A model generated the notes under the pieces. That model saw only the letters and a program-made list of their open reading frames with translations, ran no database searches and was not told the DNA's origin. The position numbers and the translations under genes were made by a program. From NCBI RefSeq assembly GCF_028476545.1, contig NW_026732516.1, positions 124,001 to 188,000 on the forward strand: a stretch of DNA of 64,000 bases, read 5' to 3'. Origin of the DNA: Physella acuta. Its lineage: Eukaryota > Mollusca > Gastropoda > Physidae. Of this stretch, positions 1 through 59,589 are shown in pieces. Each line of letters begins with the position of its first letter. The first letter of the stretch is position 1.

Positions 1-414
1 AAATATACAAATGGTCCAGTTTAAGTCTGGCTACATACTCAAAATGATCCATGTTCGCTATAAGATTAAAACTGATTGAGGCATCACATGAAATTTACCA
101 AAGAAGAAATAAAAGCATTAAATCAATTCTCTATGCACCCTAAATATTTGGTCTTATTTTTGCTTCAGTATATTTCAAACTTCTATATTCTATTTCCACA
201 TGATTACACTTCCTAATGCCCCTACCAACCCTTACATAAATAAATGCCTCATAAGTTAACTCAACCAATAACTTTTTTACTACATCTACATCTAGAGAAG
301 TTTAAGTGGCCCACACAAAAAAATGTTTGTGTGTGATTCTACCCACCACCCTACACATTATATGTGGTGCTCCCTTTACATAGAACACAGTACAAAGTAA
401 ATGAGAAAATTTGT
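1..414. other. Non-coding flank
   Basis: AT-rich sequence with no recognisable gene, repeat array or element. Confidence 0.6.
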
Positions 415-427
415 TTGAATATATCAC

Positions 428-540
428 TACCCCCCCTGCTAGTGTCTGATGAGACTGGGGTGGTAATGACTGCCAGTTTTCACCCCCCCCCCCTGCTAGT
501 GTCTGATGAGACTGGTGTGGTAATGACTGCCAGTTTCCAA
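428..540. repeat. Two-copy tandem repeat, about 56 bp
   Basis: A segment starting with a C run and CTGCTAGTGTCTGATGAGAC is present twice in a row with one or two differences. Confidence 0.85.
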
Positions 541-654
541 ATTATGTTTGTTATCTCTGGCTAGGTTCAACCCTGGCTAGTTGCTGTCTGATATTTTTTC
601 CATTGTCCCATCACTATTGTACTTTAATTCTCTGGCTCAGTCTGCTTGTGCTCT

Positions 655-830
655 TGAATGTATTGGACTGATATACATAACTGTTGTGTTTGTATGACTG
701 ACATACATAACAGTTGTTGTATGACTGGCATATGTAACTTGTGTTTGTATGACTGACATACGTAGCTTGTGTTTGTATGACTGACATACGTAACTTGTGT
801 TTGTATGACTGACATACATAACTGTTTATT
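655..830. repeat. Minisatellite, about 28 bp, five copies
   Basis: The unit contains TTTGTATGACTGACATACGT followed by AACTTGTG. The copies differ by single bases and one is shortened. Confidence 0.85.
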
Positions 831-1116
831 GCTCCTGTGATTAATTCTTATTTTACATTGATTAGTTAACTAAGGGCTTTAGACAGTTTTCTTCATGTTT
901 TCTTCTGTAGGGAGATGTTCACTAAGAGGGTTTTATCAGACATATGAAATCAAATGTTTCCCAAACATGGCTTATTTTACAATAAATTGTCACTCTATTT
1001 TGAACACTGAGAAGTAAAGATCACGCTTTTGTACAGTCTTTTTAAAAAATGTATTTATTTTTTTTAAAAATATGGATGAGGTTTACTAGACCCATAATGT
1101 GACTTGTACCCCTTTA

Positions 1117-2045
1117 TCTATGTATCTGTACAGCTAGCTAGAGTGAGGTACTGGGTATCTGGCCAGCTAGCTAGAGTGAGGTACTGGGTATCTGGCCAGC
1201 TAGCTAGAGTGAGGTACTGGGTATCTGGCCAGCTAGCTAGAGTGAGGTACTGGGTATCTGGACAGCTAGCTAGAGTGAGGTACTGGGTATCTGGACAGCT
1301 AGCTAGAGTGAGGTACTGGGTATCTGGACAGCTAGCTAGAGTGAGGTACTGGGTATCTGGACAGCTAGCTAGAGTGAGGTACTGGGTATCTGGCCAGCTA
1401 GCTAGAGTGAGGTACTGGGTATCTGGCCAGCTAGCTAGAGTGAGGTACTGGGTATCTGGACAGCTAGCTAGAGTGAAGTACTGGGTATCTGTCCAGCTAG
1501 CTAGAGTGAAGTACTGGGTATCTGGCCAGCTAGCTAGAGTGAGGTACTGGGTATCTGGACAGCTAGCTAGAGTGAAGTACTGGGTATCTGTCCAGCTAGC
1601 TAGAGTGAAGTACTGGGTATCTGGACAGCTAGCTAGAGTGAGGTACTGGGTATCTGGACAGCTAGCTAGAGTGAAGTACTGGGTATCTGTCCAGCTAGCT
1701 AGAGTGAAGTACTGGGTATCTGGACAGCTAGCTAGAGTGAGGTACTGGGTATCTGGACAGCTAGCTAGAGTGAAGTACTGGGTATCTGGACAGCTAGCTA
1801 GAGTGAAGTACTGGGTATCTGGACAGCTAGCTAGAGTGAGGTACTGGGTATCTGCCTTGCTAGCTGGAGTGAGGTACTGGGTATCTGGCCAGCTAGCTAG
1901 AGTGAGGTACTGGGTATCTGGCCAGCTAGCTAGAGTGAGGTACTGGGTATCTGGCCAGCTAGCTAGAGTGAGGTACTGGGTATCTGGCCAGCTAGCTAGA
2001 GTGAGGTATCTGCCCTGCTAGCTAGAGTGAGGTCTACTGCTAGCT
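1117..2045. repeat. 33-bp minisatellite, about 27 copies
   Basis: The unit reads CAGCTAGCTAGAGTGAGGTA then CTGGGTATCTGGA. Variants differ at a few fixed positions (GAGG/GAAG, GGACAG/GGCCAG/GTCCAG) and form interspersed subtypes. Thirty-three bases is eleven codons, so an open frame of 305 codons (QLARVRYWVSG repeated) results; I regard it as a by-product. Confidence 0.97.
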
Positions 2046-2652
2046 ACATACTGTGGTTCTAATTTTGGTAGGAGTCTGCCCTATCACAGTAGTTTAAATC
2101 TGTTTACAGACCTTGCAAACCTCAATGGTAAACTTGTACATTCTAAATTTTTGTGTATCGGTCTCTCTAGTAGTTTGAGCAGTGAAATATAAACTTCATT
2201 ATTTGAGCCCCTTTGGTTTAGGATATGGGGATTCCCATGGTACAACAGAATTAAATTAGAAGTATATGGGATGTACATTACATGTATGTCAGGTGAGCGT
2301 ATAGCAAGCCTAGATATAAACTTTGTAAACAAACAAAAAAATGTTGTTTTTTGACTAGTGAACATCAACATATAGTTAAAATTTCATAATTGGAAGAAAT
2401 TGATGATGGTAAATTGGCCTGTATTTGGTAAACGGGCCATCTGTTTTTGTTGATAATTATTATATAAGTAGCCCCCACCCCCTTAAATAAACTAATGTAA
2501 CTTACTGTTAAGGAGAGCTCTCGGTCCGGTCTAGACTCACCAGGCCTGACTGTAACCTGTAACTTAATTAAGTTAATGTGGTAGTTTCATTGAGACCCAT
2601 TCTGCCATGTTTTTTTTAAATCTGTTTTTATGAATATTATAATTGTCCTTGC
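2046..2652. other. Non-coding spacer
   Basis: No repeat family or gene recognised. Confidence 0.5.
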
Positions 2653-2707
2653 CCTTGTTGGGTGAAACTAGGTCATCTCCCGTCTGACCTAGTTTCACCC
2701 AACAAGG
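2653..2707. repeat. Perfect inverted repeat, 23-bp arms, 9-nt loop
   Basis: The left arm 2653-2675 (CCTTGTTGGGTG...AGGTCA) is the exact reverse complement of 2685-2707, with TCTCCCGTC between. It would fold as a stem-loop in DNA or RNA. It could be a tiny MITE remnant or a small hairpin RNA gene; nothing else nearby decides. Confidence 0.95.
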
Positions 2708-3274
2708 CCACGGGGTGCCATTTTTAAGAATTTGATGTCTTATAATCATTGTATAAAGAATTGAATGATAAAGAAAATTAAAAGATATTTTCATTCTTTT
2801 GTTCATTCATTGCATTTAAAATTTTTGCCTACTTTAAGTCTTTGGTATGTACGTGTTCATAGAGTTGACTAGGTTGGTGAAAAGATGTTGTACACATCGA
2901 TATCTAAATACACAACATAAAAATAAGAAATCAATTGCATTTAGTATTGCCATGATCCATTATGCCCTCAAGTATTGATGGTTATTGTGCAGTAGTCATT
3001 ATATAAGGTTGATTGCATATGGTACTTTGATTAAAATAGATAGAATGCACAACAGTTGGAAAATGCATAATGATATTTTAATTGGGAATTTTAGGAGTAA
3101 TTACTAATTAATTCACTCTAGTCTTCTGACTGTCTGAATAATAAGTAAGTCTAGACTTCACGTTAGGACTTTGAGACTACAGCTAACTAACCCTAGTTTG
3201 GACTGATAAATAGAAATCTTAACTAGTGGTTCCACTAGTTACATCTTTCGCCTAAGACACGGGTCAATGATTTT
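2708..3274. other. Non-coding spacer
   Basis: AT-rich with no recognisable feature. Confidence 0.5.
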
Positions 3275-3475
3275 TAAAAAAGGTCTTCTTCAGATCTAAC
3301 TATCCATACGGCTGGTGAAGTAGAGTTCATGTATCTCGTCCACGGCAAATAAAGTGCTGGTTTTAGGTCAGCACAATGCCCAGCCGCTTTTGATTTCCCC
3401 AACGTGAGTTAGGAATCAAGATCCGAACTCGAAACCTTCGCTCTAACAATTTGACCACTAAGTCGCAATTTCCTT
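3275..3475 (-). mobile_element. tRNA-derived SINE
   Basis: Read on the minus strand, a degenerate tRNA-like head (TAGTGGTCAAATTGTTAGAG as A-box region, GGTTTCGAGTTCGGATC around the B box) is followed by a body with AAGCGGCTGGGCATTGTGCT and a tail with TGAACTCTACTTCACCAGCC. The body and tail recur at 57395-57600 and the tail at 19926-19980, so this is a dispersed family. It resembles SINEs I associate with gastropod genomes. Confidence 0.75.
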
Positions 3476-4924
3476 TTAATTTAAAATGTATATCATTAAT
3501 TTCGTTAGCCAACATTCCATTCATTGTAAAAAACGGACAGTCAACATAGGAAATAAACAATTTCATACTGAAAGTGCTCCTTATATAGGATGGCAAACAC
3601 GAACACCGACAAAGTTTAGGATAAACTTTATTCCCTCCACAAATAAACAAAAAAAAATCATCTCGTGTTATTTCAAGAACCGCCTTACGAGACAAATGGT
3701 TCCGACAATAATGTCGCATTGGTGTTCAGGACAATTCATTCTAAATGATAACCAAAATAACAGTAGTGTACTTTTGAAAATGTGAGTGCTTTAAAGAAAT
3801 CAGTGATGGCCGTACATGTAGGAGAGTTCAACCTAAGCTTCCATTTGACGTGTAAACACAGTTGGCAAAGGGGGGTCATGGGATACATCTTTTGTGCGAG
3901 ACTAGCGTGAACCCACAGGATGTAATAAAATGCCGGGATTTCATACTCGCCGGTAACATAATACACGGGATTCGGCGTTAAGTTTGCTAACAGCCAGGGA
4001 CAATAGGCTACACCACAAAAGCTCCATATGAAAACATCCCCGGTGTGTCACATTTGTGAGACTCGCGTTTTCCTGAATGTCTGACCCTTTCCTTTACGAC
4101 TAGAAAATGTGAAGTTCCATGTTGATAAAGGCAGTAAATCTTCAAGTAACCTATGCATCCACAACTGGAAAATGTGAAGTTCCAAGTTGATGAAGACAGT
4201 AAATTTGAGTAAATCTTCGTCTATCCCCCCACCCCTCGCTGATATATCTTGCATTTCCGGTGGCTTCAACTGTCTGTGCGGTAGGCTTAAATAAAAAATA
4301 GCTTATCCATTTTTTTTTCATTTAGAATCGAGTTAATTTCAGTTTATTTTTTTCATAGGGATAGACATACATGGCGGAGAATTACTGCACGGAGCTATGG
4401 CTAGAGCCTGTAATGAGGAAATATAAAAATAAAACAAAAACTTTTTTAAAATAATTAAAATAAAAACTAAATCCTTCAATGAGACGTCCTAACGATTTGT
4501 TTTAATTTCAGACTAGATTTTTTAAACATTTGTTTTGCACCAATGCACTTGTACTTTTTCATATCTTAAAAAAAATTTTAATGCCACACAGGCTTGTTTG
4601 TTCATGCTATTTAAAAAATTAGAAAAAAAACAATTATCTGAACCAAAAAGGTAACTATTGTGTGAAGCTGCTAGGTGTGGTCTCTTTATATTTTTTTTTT
4701 TACTTCGTTATTTCTGGCACGCGCTAATTACGAGTCAAACATAACTGGACTAGGCGATGTTCATTAGCAAGACAAAAGAAAAAGGTTGGCAGATAAGGGG
4801 GTGTGGGGTGGTTACCTGAATCGCAGCTTTCTTAAAGTTCAACTGCTGCTGGTCGTAGCAAGACTAGCAACTTGTTTTTATTCACAGTGAAGAAAATACA
4901 TGTTCAAAGATCTACCCCAATGAT
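3476..4924. other. Non-coding spacer with one short duplication
   Basis: No gene recognised. The sequence around GAAAATGTGAAGTTCCA occurs twice, at about 4104 and 4168, within a roughly 40-base local duplication. Confidence 0.5.
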
Positions 4925-5222
4925 GTAAAGAATACATTAGCGTATATTCTACTATACATAGAGCTACCCAAATGATGTACAGAATAAATCAGCGTATATT
5001 CTACTATACATATAGCTACCCCAATTATGTACAGAAAATACACCAGCGTATATTCTGCTATACCTATAGCTACCCCAATTATGTACAAAATACATCAGCG
5101 TATATTCTACTATACATAGAGCTACCCCAATTATGTACAGAAAATACACCAGCGTAAATTCTACTATACATAGAGCTACCACAATGATGTACAAAATACA
5201 CCAGCGTATATTCTACTATAAA
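4925..5222. repeat. Minisatellite, about 55 bp, six copies
   Basis: The unit contains CAGCGTATATTCTACTATAC then ATAGAGCTACCCCAATTATG. Copies differ by small indels in the run after TACA(G)AAAATAC. Confidence 0.92.
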
Positions 5223-5719
5223 CATTTAAAACAGGGTCTAAATAATGTATTGCCCGAAAACGTAAAGCGCGGCTCGATATATTTCTTTAGAATTTTTTTC
5301 TTTAAAAAAAATATCCGGTTGCCTCCCCTGCTAAGGGCGTTAACTCGCCCACAGGAGCCCTTTCTTCTTCTAACTGTCCCCAATGGTAATTCATCTTATC
5401 AATCTCTTCTCCTTTTTTTTTTTTTCTAATCACTTCTTTCCTCGTCTATTCTGTTTATGGTATTTCTGTACAATTCCTGTATTCTACCCCCAACGAAATA
5501 TAATTTATATAGGAAATATATCATTTTTCTGGTGTACGCTTCTCTCGGATAATTTAGCCCCCCCCCCCCCCACCTGAAAGTTTCAGAGCCCCCACCCCTC
5601 ACCTCCTGCAGAGAAGTGTCTGAAAGAAACACTGATGCTTTCTATGGGAGTTATGTTCCAACTTCTCTATGCAATATATGAGAGTTAGTACAGCTCCAGT
5701 ATTTTTTTAAATAAAATAT

Positions 5720-5860
5720 CTATTGTTGGTGCCTGAGTTTACCCAACTCTGAAAGTAAAACAAAAACCTTGCTTATAAAACCGATCACACCACCACTTCA
5801 TGTTTTTGGTACATAAACTGTCCAACTCTACTTCACCTGCGTTTGACGACCTCTCGTCAC
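5720..5860 (+). mobile_element. Decayed SINE fragment
   Basis: GCCTGAGTTTACCCAACTCT and CCAACTCTACTTCACCTGC match the body and tail blocks of the SINE at 57395-57600 in the same order, without a convincing tRNA head. Confidence 0.5.
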
Positions 5861-6764
5861 TAACTTTACCCAAGATTTTTTCAGTCGTGTCACAAAACGC
5901 CAGCCCTTGTTAAACCAGCTGGTATCTTTTGAAACCATAGACAAACAGCTACAGATTCGAACACTGGGTGCCAAACATCATCTGATCAAAGAAAAATTGC
6001 TCGTCAATGGAAGAAACTATAGCTCATATAAAAAAAATATTACCAGTTCCAACTTATCGAATTTACGAGCATCAAACTTATTATTTCCTACTTATTTGAA
6101 TTTTTACTTTCGATTTTATACAACAGTATTCAAGTGTAAATGAACTCGCGTCTTAAATTTCTAAAGATGCCGGTCTATTTATTAATCGATTTATTTCACA
6201 ACAAACCCTAAAGCGTCAAGTAAAAAAAAATCTGTCAGACAAATAGGTCTTTCGTTTGTCTGTAGAAAAATAATCTTCTGAAGTTCTAGTTCTTTTGTAC
6301 GAAAGAACAATAAAAGGCGCCATAGGAGACAACGATTATTCAACAAAACGCGTTAAGCCAGATCAAATTTTGAACCTTCAGGTAAAATAAAAACCAGTAG
6401 GACGAAAATATTTTTTTCCTGCAAAATGTCAACCGAATCAAGTTTTCCTTAGATCGGGTTTTGATACTTCCAATTATTTCCTTTAAACCTTTAAATTAGC
6501 GCTTATCATAGTAGATCATGTTCATCCCTAAATGTTGAACAATTTCCCACAATTCTATGTTTTATTGACATTGATCTCGTTATTTTCGGCACCGAGTTTA
6601 GGACAATGAAATAAAAATCGCCGTTTGTTGTTCCGGAAATGTTAATTATTCTTTAATTCATCATCATTAGTAGAAGATGAAGATTGTATTGTCCGCGTAT
6701 GAGGCATTTTTTATACGCCAGCATCGATACTTGCGGTCGTGGTAGGTACATATACATACGCTTT
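5861..6764. other. Non-coding spacer
   Basis: Open frames here are short and resemble no family that I know. Confidence 0.5.
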
Positions 6765-6955
6765 CAGTGTTTCTTCCAGACTTTTTTCTCCGGGGGGGCA
6801 CTTGAAATCTTCGGGGGGGGGGGGGGGCGGTAAACTTTCTTCGGGGGGGGGGGGCGGACACTGCTAAAAGTATATATTTTCTATATAAATTTTATAATTT
6901 TCACTTTGTTCGGGGGGGGGGGGGGGGCGGTAAAAAATTTTCGGAAGAAACTCTG
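6765..6955. mobile_element. Short inverted-repeat element (MITE), hAT-like
   Basis: The ends are CAGTGTTTCTTCC and GGAAGAAACTCTG, inverted with one mismatch. The interior has three long G runs and the block CACTTGAAATCTTC. A second, decayed copy with the same order of blocks lies at 55130-55300. No clear target duplication was found. Confidence 0.6.
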
Positions 6956-8255
6956 CATACAGTTATCTATTCGATCTTTATTAAATTTGGCCAATAATTT
7001 TCTTCCTTTTTTTCGTCGGTGTAAAAGACCAATTAAAAAGTTTAAATGCTTAAATTTCTCTCAAATCATGATTCATTTTGGGAGTGATTTTTTTAAAATT
7101 ATCAGTTTGTAACTACACACAGACTCCTTCAACGTTCGAGAGAATCATTATGTCTAACGTGGATGTTGTTGCTCTACCGTATTCAAGTACTCGGTGCCAT
7201 ATGGCTCAGTGACTCCAGCTACAGCCTACAGTTCCGTCTGGACGTGCTTTTGTTCGCCCAAGAACATCTTCAAAGCCGCAGTTGTTTGAATTTGTGGAGA
7301 TTTTTTTTTCAAAATGGGTTGCTGTCTACAGCTAGTGTGGGTCTTCAGGAGTCCGGGGGCTAAACTTTTGGGTTAGCAGTCGTACGTTGATCCAGCCACA
7401 CCGCACCCCTTCTACTGTTTGTGATACTTCAGGGTTAAAGGTTAGTTCATGCCAATACCACAGGAGGTCATCACGTGACAGTAGTACGACATCTCTGTCT
7501 GACTATGACGTAACCAAACATGAAGCAATTCTTTTTGCATCAAATTTTTAAAAGCAATTCTTTTTTCATCAAATTTTTAAGAATCCAACAAATTTATCTC
7601 CTGATAGAGTTTTTTTAAAAAATAAATATATCCAATGATGTCATTTTATCGTCAGCGGTAGTGAACCAAACAAATCTTGGCTTGATACTTATTTTCATCA
7701 AAGGAAATATTTTGTGTATCGTATTGTGTAAAAATTTCTCTCATTTACACCGATACACATACTCTCTCTCTCTCTCTCCCTGTCTCTCCCAATCTCCCAT
7801 GCACACCTGGATTATGCGCGAAGATATCTCTGGCAAGATTATACTAAATTATTGAGAATGGAATATCTTTTATCAGCTATAAATAGAAGGTGGGGGACAG
7901 GGGAGGTAATAATGGTTGTTGATCACCTCAGATCTGAAAAAATATTTTTTTCCAACAGTGGCCTCAAATTATTCCCCTTGTGATTTCCTAACAAAAGTCT
8001 GAAATGCACGGATTAAAAGAAAAAACCTAACAATTTTGTTTTTCTAAATGCATGCTTTCTACCTGGCTCTCAACTTAGTCCTATGGTCGGGGAGAGTTTT
8101 AATTCGTCACCCAGGCCATCACCGCTCGCCCGGGGACCTCAGACCCCCCCCGGGGGAGTCTCGGGTGTCGCGACTGGACGCCGGTCTGTCCGTATGGTGG
8201 GGGTCGCTCTTCAATAGACACACCATCCCACTTTGTTCGTCGGGCAATGCGCCTT
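6956..8255. other. Non-coding spacer with CT-rich tract and GC-rich block
   Basis: A (CT)n tract lies at 7768-7788. A GC-rich block at 8090-8255 contrasts with its AT-rich surroundings and may be a transposon tail, but no coding domain is visible. Confidence 0.45.
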
Positions 8256-8304
8256 GCGCGTGTGCGCACACACGCACAAACTCACACACACACACACACG
8301 GACG

Positions 8305-8336
<32 letters not shown>

Positions 8337-8340
8337 CACC
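8256..8340. repeat. (CA)n microsatellite with CG interruptions
   Basis: An ACACAC run interrupted by ACGCAC and ACGGAC. Confidence 0.97.
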
Positions 8341-8689
8341 ACAGAGAATAGTTTGCCATTAACAATAACATTTTTTTTTTCTTTCTTTCGATTTTTATTT
8401 TTTAATGGTTGAAATTTTAATCCAATGCTAAATGAAATTTTAATGTCTTTCCATAAACATGTAATCGAATATGACGAAAGGTAATTATTGTGCACTGAAA
8501 AATGCTTCGATATTTCTGGTTCCGATTTCGCGTGCAAAAAGGAAGACGATCTTACACACCCCGGGGTTCAAAACTTAAGGTAACAATGGAGAGGGGGGGG
8601 GGGTAGAGAGAGATAGTTGGATTATCCCTGGGATGTGATAGGATTATCCATGGGGGATGATGGGGATAACGTGGGGGAAAACTAGTGGG

Positions 8690-9252
8690 GTTACAGTTAG
8701 TGAACTGGTGGGTTTAGTAATGAGATGGTGGGTTTATGTATTCTAAAAGGTTGGTTTATGTAAGGTGGGTTTATGTAAGGTAGCTTTATGTAACGAGAGG
8801 GTGATGGGCTTTTCAATTCATTGAGGTGGGGGGGGGGGGTAGGTTTTACTAATGAGAGAGGTAGGGAGCTTATTTAGCGAGAGTTGGAGTTGGGGGGTGC
8901 TTTACTAATGAGAGAGGTGAGGTGGGGGGCTTTATTAATTAGAGGGGTGGGGAGGCTTTACTAGAGAGAGTTGGGGTGGGGGGCGCTTTACTAATGAGGG
9001 AGGTTGGGGGGTGGGCTTTACTAATGAGGGAGGGGGGTGGGCTTTACTAATGAGAGAGTTGGGGGTGGGCTTTACTAACGAGAGAGTTGGGGGTGGGCTT
9101 TACTAATGAGAGAGTTGGGGGTGGGCTTTACTAATGAGGGAGGGGGTGGGCTTTACTAATGAGAGAGGTGGGGGTGGGCTTTCCTAATGAGAGAGGTGGG
9201 AGGGCTTTACTAATGAGAGGTGGTGGGGGCTTTACTAATGAGAGAGGTTAAG
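8690..9252. repeat. G-rich minisatellite, about 27-30 bp
   Basis: Some fifteen to twenty degenerate copies of GGGCTTTACTAATGAGAGAG followed by a variable G run, becoming regular toward the right. Confidence 0.92.
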
Positions 9253-10020
9253 CATAAGACGCGGGGAGCCCCACGATGAAAGGCGTGTCGCTAAGAAAGG
9301 TTAACCCACGGGATTTAGAGCTAGAGCTGGCGGGCCTGAAGGTGGGAGCTCAGGAGCTTAGCGCGGGACTTCGGAGCTTAACCAAGGGAGAGAAAAAAAT
9401 AAAAGTGAATGCAAGTTGCGAGAGAGTACATACAAGAGCGGGAGTTATGGGGGAGGGGGGGGGTACAGGGAGATCTGTAGTTTGTAATGGCATCGTTTAC
9501 ACAATACGTGTAGGGTCTTGTGTGTGTGTGAGGTGAGGGGTGGGGTGGGGGGAGGGGAGGAATCAACATGGTAAAAAATGAGCAGGGTCTAGTGACTTCT
9601 GTGTGTGTTTTATGGAGTATAAGTAGAGTTAATTGGTGTGTTTAGGGAGGGTGGGTAAGTTCAGAGTTAACAGTAGGGTCTATTGATGAGTGTTGGGGAA
9701 TAGATATTAAAACCTATGACTTATGTATTAAATTAGTCCTGTTAGGGTAGGGGGGGATCTGATGCATATTCTTATTTACATATTATAATAACGGCCATCA
9801 CGCGTGCTTGAGTGGGGGGGGGGGGGGGTTGGAGGGGGGAGGAGAGTGTCAAATAGTATTTATTTTACAAAATATACGTGCGGAAGGGGGGGGGGGTCCT
9901 CTGTTTTTGTGGGTCCTACACGCAAATTTGTGCACGCAAGAACCGTCAAAGTATTTTCCAAATTGACATAACAATGTTACTCTATCTACAATAACAAAAA
10001 ATGACAGTAACAATGAGATA
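9253..10020. other. Non-coding G-rich spacer
   Basis: Several poly-G runs (9450, 9540-9560, 9813-9840, 9888-9898). No gene or clear array. Confidence 0.5.
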
Positions 10021-10064
10021 AAAAATATCAGGCGGTGAAACTTGGGGCACTGTGTGCAGATGTG

Positions 10065-10400
10065 ACTAGTAGATGTTGACATCAGATGTTGACATCAGAT
10101 GTTGACATCAGATGTTGGCATCAGATGTTGACATTAGATGTTTTACATCACATGTTTTACATCAGATGTTGACCATCTAATGTTGACCATCTAATGTTGA
10201 CCATCTAGTTTTGACCATCTAATGTTGACCATCAAAGGTTGACCATCTAATGTTGACCATCAAATGTTGACCATCTAATGTTGACCATCAAATGTTGACC
10301 ATCTAATGTTGACCATCAAATGTTGATCATCAAATGTTGACCATCTAATGTTGACCATCTAATGTTGACCAGTAAATGTTGACCATCAAATGTTGACCAT
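10065..10400. repeat. Minisatellite, 13-15 bp
   Basis: Two subtypes follow each other: GACATCAGATGTT, then GACCATCTAATGTT alternating with GACCATCAAATGTT. Confidence 0.95.
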
Positions 10401-11075
10401 GAGAATACCACCAGATGATGGAAAATCGGACAAGATGAGGTGACGTCTGTGTAAATTGGTGACACGGTGATGCCTACCGTCTAACATGGTGACCCCGTGG
10501 GTCATCGCGTTGAGGTCACCATCTGACAGGGTGACCAGTGCGTATGTAATGACACAACGGTGTATCATGGTAACTGCCGAGTGACGCGTTGACCGTGTGG
10601 TGATGTGGTGACCTTGAACCACGGTGAACATTGGTGACACCTGCGTCATATGGTGACTTGACCGCTGAGTAAAAAGGTGAGTACACATCAGTGTAAAAAG
10701 GTGACCCGACAGTGGTGTCAAATGGTGGTAGTAGTGATACCCAGGGGCGTAGCGAGGGAGTGGGGCGGGGGGGGGGGGGGGCGGGGGGTGCGGACCGCAC
10801 CGGGTGACACCATTTAGGGGGGTGACACCAAGGCAAAAAATAGCAAAATATATAGAGAAAAACTCGAGGGGGGGGGGTGCAAATCGAAAGTTTGAGGGGG
10901 GGGGGGAGTGCAAATCGAAAATCTGAAAGTTTGTCCCTGGGAAGGGTCTCTATGCCTCTGGGGGGGGGGTGACACCATTAAGTGCCGCACCGGGTGACAC
11001 CCGACCTCGCTACGCCACTGGTGATACCTGTATACAAATAGGTGACCTCTGGCCTTGGGTGACCTTGCCCTCAAA
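10401..11075. repeat. Degenerate GGTGAC-rich repeat tract
   Basis: GGTGAC or GGTGACC recurs every 15-35 bases, interrupted by the hAT-like element at 10742-11020. This is probably an old minisatellite related to its left neighbour. Confidence 0.6.
10742..11020. mobile_element. Non-autonomous hAT-like element with target duplication
   Basis: The ends are CAGGGGCGTAGCGAGG and CCTCGCTACGCCACTG, inverted. An exact 8-bp duplication GTGATACC flanks it (10734-10741 and 11021-11028). CAG-type ends and an 8-bp duplication fit the hAT superfamily. There is no transposase; the inside has GTGACACCATT blocks and G runs. Confidence 0.92.
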
Positions 11076-11810
11076 CTAGATCTAAGTGAATGTATATCAA
11101 GGAATAAAATATCCAATTTGAAAAAAAAATATATAAAGTATCACAAATTTACAATATATCAACGGCATTATATTATTATCATATCACAAAGTCAGCAAAA
11201 AGTGTTCAAATTCAAAAATATAAGAATAGTTTGCTCAAGCTTAGAAAAGTGTAAATGAAAAATTTACTTCACAATAAAATCAGATTTATTGTAAGTAAAC
11301 GGTATGAATTAGCATCAACATAATTAAAAAAGGGTAGATTTAAATTTTGAATAAACACATTAAAGGGCGTTAACAGCTTTGGTGTTAAGGGGGGTAACAA
11401 TGTTAGTGCATACAAATTAATTTAAAAACAAAATAGCATTTACAGGTTTAAAGTAAACAATAATATATTTTATTATTGCACATATTAATTATATATTTAC
11501 ATGGTAATATATTTACATTAACCAACATTTAGATTTTTTAATAAAATAATTTTATATAAAAAAAAAACAACATCACACCCGCTGTTGGTGTCTGAAGTTA
11601 ACAAAACTTCAAGAATGACAAAAACTGTATCCACCTTAATATTAGTCTATAATCCCTGCTCTTTCAGTCAATTATAAAGCCAAATAATTATCATAATTAA
11701 TTTACGTTAATTAAGTTGGTCGGGTAATGAGGTTTGATCCAATTAACATGTCAAGCTGATTTATCAGTACCAAGAGCTTGCGGCCACAATTATGTTGTTG
11801 GTGTCGCGCT
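11076..11810. other. AT-rich 3' flank of the ferlin gene
   Basis: Probably the end of, or just beyond, the minus-strand 3' UTR. A minus-strand AATAAA is at 11285-11290. No other feature. Confidence 0.4.
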
Positions 11811-11824
11811 GTGGGGAGATTAGA

Positions 11825-11955
11825 CACAGCCCCGTGACCGTGGGGGGAGTCTACAGTGAGTGACCGCAGGGGAGCATCAACGAGTGACCGCTGGGGGGGG
11901 GGGCTCCAAAAGCGAGTGACCGCTGAGGGAGCCTCCAGAGAGTGACCCCTGGGAC
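11825..11955. repeat. Degenerate repeat in the ferlin 3' UTR, about 30 bp, four copies
   Basis: GAGTGACCGC plus GGGGAGC recurs four times directly after the stop codon (minus strand). Confidence 0.8.
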
Positions 11956-11960
11956 CGAAG

Positions 11961-58846
<46,886 letters not shown>

Positions 58847-58949
58847 TTAAGAGAGACAGTTTGTTTTGTTTTGTCAGAGGTGATGACGTTAGTATAAGGT
58901 CGTAAGGTAATAAGGTCATATGGTTATAAGGTTATAAGGTGTAGAGTCA

Positions 58950-59515
58950 GGGAATGTTGAGAGTGGGCGTGGATGTAGGGAGAGTGGATGTGAATGTCAT
59001 CAGTGGATGTGAATGTCATCAGTGGATGTGGATGTCATCAGTGGATGTGGATGTCATCAGTGGATGTGGATGTCATCAGTGGATGTGGATGTCATCAGTG
59101 GATGTGAATGTCATCAGTGGATGTGAATGTCATCAGTGGATGTGGATGTCATCAGTGGATGTGGATGTCATCAGTGGATGTGAATGTCATCAGTGGATGT
59201 GGATGTCATCAGTGGATGTGGATGTCATCAGTGGATGTGAATGTCATCAGTGGATGTGAATGTCATCAGTGGATGTGGATGTCATCAGTGGATGTGAATG
59301 TTGAGATTGAATGTGGATGTTGAGACTGAATGTGGCTGTTGAGAATGAATATGAATGTGACATTGAATGTGAATGTTGAGATTGAATGTGGATGTTGACA
59401 TTGAATGTGGATGTTGAGATTGAATATGGATGTTGAGATTGAATATGGATGTTGAGATTGAATGTGGATGTTGAGAGAGTGGATATGGATTTCATCAGTG
59501 GATATGGATGTCAAC
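58950..59515. repeat. 19-bp minisatellite in two subtypes
   Basis: GTCATCAGTGGATGTGGAT (about 16 copies) is followed by GTTGAGATTGAATGTGGAT (about 9 copies), both 19 bp. Confidence 0.96.
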
Positions 59516-59589
59516 CGTGGATATCGATCTTGACAGTAAAAGTGAAAGATATCAATCAGCAGATGAAAGAACGATTAAAAACCGCAATT

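Noticed and set aside
1104-2021. 305-codon frame of QLARVRYWVSG repeats
   Set aside because: It is fully explained by a 33-bp minisatellite. There is no signal peptide, no non-repeat domain and no splice context.
3400-3475. tRNA gene
   Set aside because: Box A and B traces are present but the cloverleaf is broken and it is fused to a SINE body.
7163-7363. 66-codon frame (LLYRIQVLGAIWLSDSSYSL)
   Set aside because: No family resemblance, no splice support, and chance length for this composition.
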